A stretch of DNA of 6,772 bases from Erysipelotrichia bacterium (GCA_012971835.1 JAAZFR010000181.1:1-6772), one strand, 5' to 3'; positions 1 to 5,412 are shown, numbered from the stretch's first letter. Notes: generated by a model from the letters alone, not told the origin. Numbers and translations: made by a program.

Positions 1-867
1 GCCCGCGACATCACCGGTCTCGTCGAAGTCACAACCGAACTAACAAGAAAAAAAGAAGAGTTAGAACGCTTTTTTACCGTCAGCCTCGACCTCCTCTGCA
101 TCGCTGATATAAACGGTTTTTTCTACATGCTCAATGTCGCTTGGGAAAAAACCCTTGGCTATTCGATTGAATATTTAAAATCAAAACCCCTGATGTATTT
201 TGTCCATCCTGATGATATTGAATATACGACAAACGAGATGAAAAAAATATTGACCACGCGCAACATCACGAACAAATTTGTTAACCGCTATCGCTGCTTC
301 GACGGCACCTATCGTTACTTGGAGTGGAGATCCTTCCCTTTTAAATAATTTTTATATGCTTCGGCTCGCGATATCACTGAAGAAGTTGAGCAGAAAAGAT
401 TAATTGAATACTTGAGTTATCACGATCAGCTGACGAATCTCTATAATCGCCACTATCTTGAAAAAATAACTAAGTCAATCATCCAAAAGGAAAACCTGCC
501 TTTAGGGCTTATCGTTATCGATATTGATAGCCTAAAAGACATAAATGATAAATACGGACACGGAAAAGGCGATGAAATCTTAATTAATGCCGCGACCATC
601 ATCAAAAGAAACATTCCGCGTGTCGATTATGTCTTTCGCATGGGAGGCGATGAGTTTGTCGCTCTTGTTCCCTGCACCGATGAGCAAGAATTAACCGCCA
701 TCAAAGCCGATATCGACCGTTCGTGCAATGGTGACTACCATTTGTCCTTGTCTTTTGGAAGTTCCATCTTAAGAAGCGGCGCAACCGAACTTTTTAAAGC
801 CCTAAAAACCGCTGATGACAATATGTATTCCGACAAGCAAAATAGACGAGCGAGTGCGTACAAATAG
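1..867 (+). pseudogene. PAS-GGDEF diguanylate cyclase, 5'-truncated and interrupted by an in-frame stop
   Basis: A c-di-GMP synthase-type sensor gene entering from the left edge. The frame opens at base 1 with an ARDIT motif, which normally ends a PAS/PAC domain, so at least one more PAS probably lies upstream. Next come a helical linker and a PAS_3-type domain (codons about 22-125, with VHPDD and YRYLEWRSFPF motifs). TAA at 346-348 stops translation exactly where the last PAS strand begins. The same frame continues without interruption: YASARDITEE, then the GGDEF domain from about codon 137. GGDEF is intact at bases 643-657, preceded by the metal/substrate segment DIDSLKDINDKYGHGKGD and followed by a normal C-terminal DNMYSDK. 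The inhibitory I-site RxxD is absent (the equivalent residues are PRVD). One substitution (for example CAA to TAA) explains the break, so this is either a very young pseudogene or a sequencing error. The downstream part has no convincing start or RBS of its own; TTG at 412 lies inside the domain boundary. Confidence 0.88.
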
Positions 868-907
868 ATTTTTTATCGTTATCAATGCTTGGACCATTCC
901 TTTTTCG

Positions 908-913
908 TATAAT
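908..913 (+). promoter_or_regulatory. -10 box of the cupin gene
   Basis: A perfect TATAAT lies 26 bases before the cupin ATG, giving a predicted leader of roughly 20 bases. No good -35 sits at normal spacing: TTGGAC at 889-894 is only 13 bases away and TTATCA at 879-884 is 23 bases away. The call therefore rests on the -10 alone. Confidence 0.5.
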
Positions 914-926
914 AATAAAGGTCATC

Positions 927-933
927 AAAGGAG
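927..933 (+). promoter_or_regulatory. RBS of the cupin gene
   Basis: AAAGGAG lies 6 bases before the ATG at 940 and fixes the start. Confidence 0.8.
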
Positions 934-939
934 AAAAAA

Positions 940-1275
940 ATGGAAGTAATTAAATATCAAAATATCGAGTTCAAAAGAAGCGGCTGGGGTGTCAAAGCTC
1001 GCCAAGTCGTCAACATTCCGGAAATGAACATTATGAATCTTGTTTTAGAACCAGGTGAAGCTGTACCGGCGCATAAAACACCTGTTCATGTTCACTTTCA
1101 AGTAATGGAGGGGAAAGGGACAATCGTTATCGGCGAGGAAACATTTGTTGTCGGTCCAGGTGACATTGTCTTTAGCCCAAAACAGATTCCTCATGCTGTC
1201 AAAGCTGATCAAAATGAGTATTTCTCAATTTTTGTTATCAAGACGCCAAATCCCCAAACAATCATTTCTAAATAG
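940..1275 (+). CDS. small single-domain cupin protein
   Basis: A 111-residue protein with one conserved beta-barrel cupin domain (Cupin_2 type) and almost nothing else. Cupin motif 1 is at residues 45-60 with H45, H50, H52 and E57, in the arrangement HVHFQVMEGKG. Motif 2 is at 74-89, with GDIVFSP and the last metal ligand H85 in IPHAV. These residues form a mononuclear metal site of the usual 3-His/1-Glu kind. The protein has no signal peptide or membrane segment, so it is probably cytosolic. Small stand-alone cupins include isomerases, dioxygenases and ligand-binding proteins, and the sequence does not say which this is. It has its own -10 box and RBS and lies 114 bases before the next gene start, so it is probably a separate unit. 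No clear terminator follows it, so read-through into the downstream operon is possible. Confidence 0.9.
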   Translation: MEVIKYQNIEFKRSGWGVKARQVVNIPEMNIMNLVLEPGEAVPAHKTPVHVHFQVMEGKGTIVIGEETFVVGPGDIVFSPKQIPHAVKADQNEYFSIFVIKTPNPQTIISK

Positions 1276-1316
1276 AAATAATAAAAAATCATACAGGAAC
1301 TTACCTTGATATATTA

Positions 1317-1345
1317 TTGACATATGCCAGAAACAATGTTTTAAT
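1317..1345 (+). promoter_or_regulatory. sigma-70-type promoter of the six-gene metal-cluster operon
   Basis: A perfect -35 TTGACA (1317-1322) is followed after 17 bases by TTTAAT (1340-1345), a 5 of 6 match to TATAAT. This is the best promoter in the window. Transcription should start near 1352, giving a leader of about 38 bases to the ATG at 1390. One copy of a direct repeat begins inside the -35 and the second lies in the leader, which suggests control by a DNA-binding protein. Confidence 0.72.
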
Positions 1346-1372
1346 GGAGTTGTTAATAGCATATGCCAAAAA
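1321..1372 (+). repeat. 13-base direct repeat bracketing the operon promoter (candidate operator)
   Basis: CATATGCCARAAA occurs at 1321-1333 and 1360-1372 with one mismatch. The copies are 39 bases apart, close to four helical turns, so they would lie on the same DNA face. The first copy overlaps the end of the -35 and the second lies just after the predicted transcription start. Each copy contains the palindrome CATATG. The arrangement fits an operator pair, and the DUF134 protein encoded in this operon is a natural candidate binder; that link is inference. The 9-base core CATATGCCA also occurs at 2585-2593 inside a coding region, probably by chance. Confidence 0.5.
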
Positions 1373-1376
1373 TGCA

Positions 1377-1383
1377 TTGGAGG
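1377..1383 (+). promoter_or_regulatory. RBS that decides the DUF5320 start
   Basis: TTGGAGG lies 6 bases before ATG 1390. The upstream in-frame ATG at 1363 has only GGAG at 1346-1349, 13 bases away, so 1390 is the true start. Confidence 0.8.
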
Positions 1384-1389
1384 TATTTT

Positions 1390-1647
1390 ATGCCACGAAA
1401 TGATGAAACCGGTCCGAATGGTTTAGGTTCAATGACCGGCAGAGGTATGGGCCTTTGTTCGACAAGAGATAACACCTATTTTTCTTCTGGCTATGGAATG
1501 AGATTAGGAAATGGTCGCGGGCGCCGTTACCGTATGTTTTCTTATACAAATAGTAACGTCTCGGAAAAGCAATGGTTACTTGATCGAAAGCAGTTATTAG
1601 AAAAAGAGCTTGAATTGATTAGCGAAAAACTCGCTAACAACAAATAA
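1390..1647 (+). CDS. DUF5320 family small Gly-rich protein
   Basis: An 85-residue protein of unknown function, first gene of the operon. The N-terminal third is the Gly-rich segment that defines the family: MPRNDETGPNGLGSMTGRG, ending in a single Cys at residue 23. A Gly/Arg/Tyr-rich middle follows (residues 30-50), then a charged helix at about 58-83 (SEKQWLLDRKQLLEKELEL) with heptad-like Leu spacing, likely a short coiled coil. DUF5320 proteins are commonly encoded beside NifX-like proteins and ferredoxin-type MinD ATPases in anaerobes, as here. I infer an accessory or scaffold role in metal-cluster handling but see no catalytic motif. The start at 1390 is chosen over ATG 1363 because of the RBS and because family members begin with this MPR..TGP sequence. 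Thirteen bases separate it from the next gene. Confidence 0.85.
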   Translation: MPRNDETGPNGLGSMTGRGMGLCSTRDNTYFSSGYGMRLGNGRGRRYRMFSYTNSNVSEKQWLLDRKQLLEKELELISEKLANNK

Positions 1648-1660
1648 AGGGACACCAATA

Positions 1661-2041
1661 ATGCCACGACCAAGAAAATGGAAAAGAGTGTGCTGTTTGC
1701 CTGCTGCGAATGTGTTTGGGCAACTTAATAAATCCATAAACCAAGCAGAGTTTATTTTAATGAAGGTTGAAGAATACGAAGCAATTCGCCTAATCGACCT
1801 CGAACATTTGACGCAGGAAGAATGCGCAGAAAAGATGGGTGTTTCTCGTGCGACAGTGCAAAAGATTTATCAAGACGCAAGAACAAAAATAGCTCGTTCA
1901 ATGATTGATGGTTTAATTTTGAAAATTGAAGGTGGCGATTACAAATTATACGATGAAAACGAACGTTTTTATAATGGTTGCGGACGTCATCGTCATGGCT
2001 GTTGCCAACGAAATTCAATTAATAAAGAAGAGGAAAAATAA
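1661..2041 (+). CDS. DUF134 helix-turn-helix protein, probable operon regulator
   Basis: A 126-residue DNA-binding protein. It begins with the family signature MPRPRKWKRVC (residues 1-11). A helix-turn-helix of sigma-70 region 4 type covers about 48-80 (LTQEECAEKMGVSRATVQKIY, here listed only to show its limits), followed by the conserved IEGGDYKL at 89-96. The C-terminal tail has C107, H110, H112, C114 and C115, which together with C11/C12 could hold a metal or iron-sulfur cluster. DUF134 proteins are regularly linked to NifX-like genes in anaerobes. Position two in a metal-cluster operon, and the direct repeats at its promoter, make autoregulation plausible, but no target has been shown here. 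RBS AAAGGGA (1646-1652) overlaps the stop of the preceding gene. The final sequence supplies the RBS for the next gene. Confidence 0.92.
   Translation: MPRPRKWKRVCCLPAANVFGQLNKSINQAEFILMKVEEYEAIRLIDLEHLTQEECAEKMGVSRATVQKIYQDARTKIARSMIDGLILKIEGGDYKLYDENERFYNGCGRHRHGCCQRNSINKEEEK
2028..2033 (+). promoter_or_regulatory. RBS of the first NifX-like gene, inside the end of the DUF134 gene
   Basis: AAGAGG lies 10 bases before ATG 2044 and within the last codons of the preceding gene. Only 2 bases separate TAA 2039-2041 from the ATG, so the two genes are probably translationally coupled. Confidence 0.65.
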
Positions 2042-2043
2042 AT

Positions 2044-2406
2044 ATGAAAATTCTAATTCCTGTAGATAATTCTTCTTTAAATGGAGATGTTTCTATGTCG
2101 TTTGGAAGAACTCCATATTTCTTAGTTTATGATTTAGAAACTAATGAAAGTAAATTCGTTTTAAATGAAGCAGCTAACAGTCAAGGGGGAGCCGGCATAA
2201 AAGCGGCTCAATACATTGTTGATCTTGGAGCAAACATATTAATCACTCCACGTTTGGGAGAAAATGCAGCTGAAATAATTTTGGCCGCAGGTATAAAAAT
2301 TAAAAAAGCGCATGCTTTATCGGCTGAGAATAACATTCAAGCTTTCGTTAAAAATGAACTAAGTGACTTAATTGATATTCATGCTGGCTTTCATGGTCAC
2401 CACTAA
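2044..2406 (+). CDS. NifX/NifB-C-type metal-cluster-binding protein (ORP-like), first copy
   Basis: A 120-residue protein of the dinitrogenase iron-molybdenum cofactor family (Nitro_FeMo-Co, RNase H-like fold). It starts MKILIPVD and has SFGRTPYFLVYD at 19-30, NSQGGAGIKAAQYIVDLGA at 45-63, LITPRLGENA at 66-75 and AAGIKI at 81-86, all usual for the family. It has no cysteine at all and ends in the His-rich tail HAGFHGHH (113-120). The family includes NifX, NafY, the C-terminal domain of NifB, and the orange protein, which holds a Mo-Cu-S cluster without covalent ligands. A Cys-free, His-tailed member placed directly before two ferredoxin-type ATPases suggests an ORP-like carrier. It has no nitrogenase context. 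It ends 3 bases before the next ATG. Confidence 0.9.
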   Translation: MKILIPVDNSSLNGDVSMSFGRTPYFLVYDLETNESKFVLNEAANSQGGAGIKAAQYIVDLGANILITPRLGENAAEIILAAGIKIKKAHALSAENNIQAFVKNELSDLIDIHAGFHGHH

Positions 2407-2409
2407 TTT

Positions 2410-3249
2410 ATGAAGATTGCTGTTTTAAGTGGCAAGGGCGGAACAGGCAAAACTTTCGTGGCCGTTAATTTAGCTGCCGTTTCCTTTCGCTCAACTTATC
2501 TTGATTGTGATGTCGAGGAACCAAATGGTCATCTGTTTTTTAAATCAAGTATTAGTTATTCCGAAGAAGTAAAAGTAAAAATACCATATGCCATTTCCTC
2601 TTTATGTGATGGATCTAGAAAATGTGTAGAGTTCTGTCAATATAATGCACTTGCTTACGTGCAGGAAAAACTAATAGTTTTTGAAGATGTATGCCATTCC
2701 TGCGGTGGCTGTGTGCTTGTCTGCCCTAATGGCGCGATTAGAGAAAAAGATAAAGTAATCGGAATTATTCAAGAAGGTCAATCTAATGATGTTCGCGTAA
2801 TCAGTGGTTTTCTTAATCCTGGTGAAGCGTCGGGAATCCCAATTATAAAAAACATACTGCAGAAGATATTGCTAGAAGACGAAAAGGTCTTTATCGACTG
2901 CCCTCCTGGCAGTTCGTGCATCGTTATGGAAAGCATTAAAAACGCTGATTTTTGTTTAATAATCGCTGAACCAACAATATTCGGCGTTCACAATTTAGCG
3001 ATGGTTCACGAATTGGTTTCCGTTTTCAAAAAACCTTTTGCAGTAGTATTAAACAAGTGCAGCGACGAAGATAATCCAGCAAAAACGTACTGTTTGAATC
3101 AAAAAATAAGAATAATTGCCGAGATTCCTTATAGCGAAGAAATTGGTAATACTTGTTCTAATGGCTTAATATTGGTTCGCGAATTACCTAAATACCGACC
3201 TATGTTTCAAAATATATTAGCAGAGATTGAAAAAGGTAATTACAAATGA
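2410..3249 (+). CDS. MinD/ParA-superfamily ATPase with ferredoxin insert, first copy (cluster I degenerate)
   Basis: A 279-residue P-loop ATPase related to the Mrp/MinD group, COG1149 type. The deviant Walker A is SGKGGTGKT (7-15), the DCDVEEPN switch segment is at 32-39, and Walker B VFIDCPPG is at 160-167. A bacterial-type ferredoxin domain is inserted at about 60-110. Its second cluster is complete (C95, C98, C101, C105, then P). The first is not: C66, C72 and C76 are present, but the second ligand position is S69 (codon TCT, one base from TGT) and the usual Pro after the last Cys is Gln. The family is thought to use ATP to handle or pass iron-sulfur or mixed-metal clusters; this is inference for the present gene. 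The ATG follows the previous stop by 3 bases with no clear RBS, which points to translational coupling. It overlaps the next gene by 4 bases (ATGA). Confidence 0.93.
   Translation: MKIAVLSGKGGTGKTFVAVNLAAVSFRSTYLDCDVEEPNGHLFFKSSISYSEEVKVKIPYAISSLCDGSRKCVEFCQYNALAYVQEKLIVFEDVCHSCGGCVLVCPNGAIREKDKVIGIIQEGQSNDVRVISGFLNPGEASGIPIIKNILQKILLEDEKVFIDCPPGSSCIVMESIKNADFCLIIAEPTIFGVHNLAMVHELVSVFKKPFAVVLNKCSDEDNPAKTYCLNQKIRIIAEIPYSEEIGNTCSNGLILVRELPKYRPMFQNILAEIEKGNYK
3231..3236 (+). promoter_or_regulatory. RBS of the second ATPase gene with ATGA stop/start overlap
   Basis: AAAAGG lies 9 bases before ATG 3246. The ATG shares bases 3246-3249 with the TGA of the first ATPase gene, so the two ATPases are coupled and probably made in similar amounts. 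The TGA stop also shows the standard code rather than Mycoplasma code 4. Confidence 0.65.
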
Positions 3250-4118
3250 AGCGTCTTTTGATATTAAGTGGGAAAGGCGGCACGGGCAAAACAACAATTG
3301 CTGGAGCCTTTGTGCGATTATTGAAAGCCCAAGGATATGCCGATTGCGATGTTGATGCCCCTAATTTACATCTTATTTTAAAACCCCAATCCACTGTTAA
3401 GGCTAAACCTTATTTTGGTCTTTCAAAAGCCAAAATTGATATAGATAAATGCGTGGAATGCAACTTATGTCGACAGCATTGTCGCTTTGATGCAATATCA
3501 ATTGATTCATCTGGTAATTATTTAGTCGACCCCCTTTCATGCGAAGGGTGTGCCGTATGTTGTTATGTATGTCCTGCTCAAGCTATCGGCCTTGAAAAAA
3601 GCGTGGATGGTAAACTTGAGTTATACAATGATGGAATGAGTGTTTTTTCCACAGCCCAACTAAAAATGGGAAGCGGTACTTCCGGAATGTTAGTTAGCGA
3701 AGTAAAAAAGCAACTGCAACCCTTTGAACAAGACATCGACATCGCTATTATTGATGGATCGCCCGGCATTGGCTGTCCGGTAATCGCCTCAATAAGCGGA
3801 GTCAATATGGTGTTAATTGTCGCTGAACCATCGTTATCTGGTTTAAACGACATGAAAAGAATTATTGCTACTGCCCAGAAATTTTTCACTCCCATAGGAG
3901 TTGTAATTAATCGACATGATGTCAATTCAACTATTTCAAAAATGATCGAGAAATATTGCCGTGAGCAAAATTTATCCTTATTAGGAAAAATCCCTTTCGA
4001 TCGACAGGTTATTCACGCCGTCAATGCCGGTCAAACAATCGTGGATATCGATTGCCCAGCCGGGAATGAAGTTAGCAAAGTCTTTGAGGCTACAATCGAG
4101 TTATTTAACTCGTTATAG
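3246..4118 (+). CDS. MinD/ParA-superfamily ATPase with ferredoxin insert, second copy (both clusters intact)
   Basis: A 290-residue paralogue of the preceding ATPase. Deviant Walker A is SGKGGTGKT (8-16), the switch segment ADCDVDAPN is at 32-40, and Walker B IAIIDGSPG is at 167-174. The inserted 2[4Fe-4S] ferredoxin domain is complete: C69, C72, C75 and C79 form one set and C99, C102, C105 and C109 the other, with an extra C106. After the insert come MGSGTSGMLV (141-150) and the ATPase C-terminal half with VAEPSLSGL (192-200) and VVINRHD (219-225). There is no membrane segment, so the protein is cytosolic. In Desulfovibrio two such neighbouring ATPases belong to the orange-protein complex; a heterodimer with the first ATPase is a reasonable inference. 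An AT-rich hairpin lies in its last codons, just before the second NifX-like gene. Confidence 0.94.
   Translation: MKRLLILSGKGGTGKTTIAGAFVRLLKAQGYADCDVDAPNLHLILKPQSTVKAKPYFGLSKAKIDIDKCVECNLCRQHCRFDAISIDSSGNYLVDPLSCEGCAVCCYVCPAQAIGLEKSVDGKLELYNDGMSVFSTAQLKMGSGTSGMLVSEVKKQLQPFEQDIDIAIIDGSPGIGCPVIASISGVNMVLIVAEPSLSGLNDMKRIIATAQKFFTPIGVVINRHDVNSTISKMIEKYCREQNLSLLGKIPFDRQVIHAVNAGQTIVDIDCPAGNEVSKVFEATIELFNSL
4097..4112 (+). repeat. small perfect hairpin at the end of the second ATPase gene
   Basis: CGAGTT and AACTCG form a 6-base stem around ATTT, ending 4 bases before the TAG stop. No T-run follows, so it is not a classic terminator. It could mark or protect an mRNA end between the ATPase genes and the last gene, or be chance. 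Confidence 0.4.
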
Positions 4119-4135
4119 ATACGAGATATGCATTT

Positions 4136-4142
4136 AAGGAGG
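4136..4142 (+). promoter_or_regulatory. strong RBS of the second NifX-like gene
   Basis: AAGGAGG lies 7 bases before ATG 4150. It is the most complete Shine-Dalgarno in the operon and suggests the last product is made in larger amount than the ATPases. Confidence 0.8.
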
Positions 4143-4149
4143 ATAAAAA

Positions 4150-4503
4150 ATGCTTAAAATCGCCATTGCTAGTGAGCTCGAAAATGTCACAGAACATTTT
4201 GGACATTGTCTAAACTTTAATATCTACGAAACAGATAATGCGAAAATCATCAAACACATCTCGGTTCCTAATCCTGGGCATCGCCCAGGATTCCTACCGG
4301 TATTTTTGGCTGATCTTGGCGTTAATGTTATTATTTCTGGTGGAATGGGCGGAGGTGCAATCGATCTTTTTAATGAAAGAGGAATCGAAGTAATTGTAGG
4401 CGCCTCAGGCAAAGCCGAAGATGCCGCAAATGCTTATTTAGCAGGTGATTTAAAATCGACCGGATCTGTTTGCCATCAACATATGCATCATGACGAATGC
4501 TAA
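4150..4503 (+). CDS. NifX/NifB-C-type metal-cluster-binding protein, second copy (Cys/His tail)
   Basis: A 117-residue member of the same cofactor-binding family as the 120-residue protein earlier in the operon, but of a different subtype. It has IAIASE at 4-9, the conserved EHFGHC with C20, the PNPGHRPGFLP segment at 40-50, IISGGMGGGAIDLF at 61-74 and GIEVIVGASG at 78-87. The tail VCHQHMHHDEC (107-117) holds C108, H109, H111, H113, H114 and C117, so a metal site is likely. The GGMG subtype is the usual stand-alone 'NifB/NifX family molybdenum-iron cluster-binding protein' found with Mrp-like ATPases. I infer a carrier or acceptor for the cluster handled by the two ATPases. A 31-base gap with a hairpin before it and a strong RBS sets its expression apart from the coupled upstream genes. 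It ends the operon; no convincing terminator is visible after it. Confidence 0.92.
   Translation: MLKIAIASELENVTEHFGHCLNFNIYETDNAKIIKHISVPNPGHRPGFLPVFLADLGVNVIISGGMGGGAIDLFNERGIEVIVGASGKAEDAANAYLAGDLKSTGSVCHQHMHHDEC
4270..4292 (+). repeat. 10-base perfect inverted repeat inside the second NifX-like gene
   Basis: AATCCTGGGC and GCCCAGGATT flank a 3-base loop. This is the strongest hairpin in the window, in the codons for the conserved NPGHRPGF motif. The repeated Pro-Gly pair partly explains it. There is no T-run, so it is not a terminator. Confidence 0.6.
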
Positions 4504-4527
4504 GAATGTTTTAATCTAATTTTTTCG

Positions 4528-4564
4528 CCTTTGTTTTCTTATATAATGAAATAAGAGACAAAGG
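4528..4564 (+). repeat. imperfect palindrome around the pirin -10 box (candidate operator)
   Basis: CCTTTGT at 4528-4534 and ACAAAGG at 4558-4564 are perfect complements. With one or two slips the arms extend to about 15 bases each (CCTTTGTTTTCTTAT against the complement of AATAAGAGACAAAGG). The -10 box lies between the arms and the right arm overlaps the RBS. Most of the left arm would not be transcribed, so a DNA-binding site is more likely than an RNA hairpin. Confidence 0.4.
4542..4547 (+). promoter_or_regulatory. -10 box of the pirin gene
   Basis: A perfect TATAAT 23 bases before the pirin ATG, with a predicted transcription start near 4554. The -35 region is a T-rich stretch (about 4519-4525) without a clear TTGACA, so the promoter may need an activator or be weak. 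Confidence 0.55.
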
Positions 4565-4570
4565 TGAAAT

Positions 4571-5410
4571 ATGGAACGCAAAGTATTAAAACAAGTTACC
4601 GGCTATAAAACGACCGACGGTGCCGGTGTTAATCTCGTTAGAGTCTTATCAAGAAACACGGTCGAAGTATTCGATCCCATTTTAATGCTCGATTCTTTTG
4701 ATAGTATTAATCCTCGCGATTATATCGCGGGCTTTCCTCTTCATCCGCATCGGGGTATCGAAACCATTTCTTATATTTATCGTGGAAAAATGGTTCATAA
4801 AGATAGTCTCGGCAATGAAGATATGATTACCGATGGCGAAGTGCAGTGGATGACAGCTGGTTCCGGCATTATGCACGAAGAAAAACTTCCAGCTTCCGAA
4901 AGAATGCTCGGTGTTCAACTATGGCTAAACTTAGCATCCAAAGATAAAATGGTCGCGCCAGCTTATTTAAGTGTTAAAGCCGATCAGATTAAAGAAGTCA
5001 CCTTGCCGCATGGTAGACTTCGTGTCCTCGCTGGTTCTTTTGAAGGACAGGCGAGTTATCAAAGTAAATATCAACCTCTTGATTACTATGATATCCACCT
5101 TAATCCTCATGCCTCATTTACCATAAAGACTGATTCTCATCGATCAATCATGCTTTTTACTCTTGTTGGTTCTATTGTTGTTGGAGGAGTTTACATCAAG
5201 GAAAAAACGGCTGTCAAATTAAGCGAAGGCGATACCCTTACTATTGAAACAAAAAGCGAAGGCGCTCAAATTCTCTTTGTTAGTTCTTTAGCCTTAAATG
5301 AACCAGTCGCATGGGGCGGGCCAATTGTCATGAACACCAAAGAAGAACTCTATCGCGCCTTTCAAGATTTAGATGAAGGCACCTTCTTGAAACAGAAAAT
5401 AACCTACTAG
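4571..5410 (+). CDS. pirin family protein
   Basis: A 279-residue bicupin of the pirin family, near the usual length of about 230-300. The N-terminal cupin has the family signature FPLHPHRGIETISYI (55-69). H58, H60, H102 and E104 match the four iron ligands of human pirin (H56, H58, H101, E103). WMTAGSGIMHEEKLP (93-107) and LGVQLWLNL (113-121) are also characteristic. The C-terminal half (about 150-279) is the degenerate second cupin. Some bacterial pirins show quercetin 2,3-dioxygenase activity in vitro and others bind enzymes or regulators; the native substrate here cannot be told from sequence. RBS AAAGGTGA (4560-4567) lies 3 bases before the ATG, which is close but acceptable. The gene has its own -10 box and appears to be a single-gene unit. 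Confidence 0.95.
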   Translation: MERKVLKQVTGYKTTDGAGVNLVRVLSRNTVEVFDPILMLDSFDSINPRDYIAGFPLHPHRGIETISYIYRGKMVHKDSLGNEDMITDGEVQWMTAGSGIMHEEKLPASERMLGVQLWLNLASKDKMVAPAYLSVKADQIKEVTLPHGRLRVLAGSFEGQASYQSKYQPLDYYDIHLNPHASFTIKTDSHRSIMLFTLVGSIVVGGVYIKEKTAVKLSEGDTLTIETKSEGAQILFVSSLALNEPVAWGGPIVMNTKEELYRAFQDLDEGTFLKQKITY

Positions 5411-5412
5411 TT

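Noticed and set aside
346..348. TAA as a recoded sense codon
   Set aside because: TAA ends several other intact genes here (for example 1645-1647, 2039-2041, 2404-2406), so it is a normal stop in this organism.
412..867. A separate GGDEF-only gene starting at TTG 412
   Set aside because: The TTG falls in the linker/GGDEF boundary of a frame that is continuous with the PAS part and has no proper RBS. It is better described as the 3' half of a broken gene, though re-initiation cannot be excluded.
1363..1389. Longer DUF5320 protein starting at ATG 1363
   Set aside because: That start lacks a spaced RBS and adds nine residues not typical of the family, while ATG 1390 has TTGGAGG at 6 bases.
1752..2018. 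Antisense open frame opposite the DUF134 gene
   Set aside because: It is fully covered by a gene with clear family motifs, and its translation shows no domain. The same applies to the reverse frames at 3200-3394, 3578-3925, 4224-4412, 4682-4918 and 6166-6465.
4097..4112. Intrinsic terminator between the second ATPase and the second NifX-like gene
   Set aside because: The stem is short and AT-rich and no T-run follows it, so the last gene probably remains in the operon.
2044..4503. A nitrogen-fixation cluster
   Set aside because: NifX-like and ATPase genes suggest it at first, but nifH, nifD, nifK and NifB radical-SAM genes are absent, and the ATPases are MinD/Mrp-type with ferredoxin inserts, not NifH.
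4504..4530. Terminator of the six-gene operon
   Set aside because: A T-run is present at 4520-4525, but no GC-containing stem precedes it.
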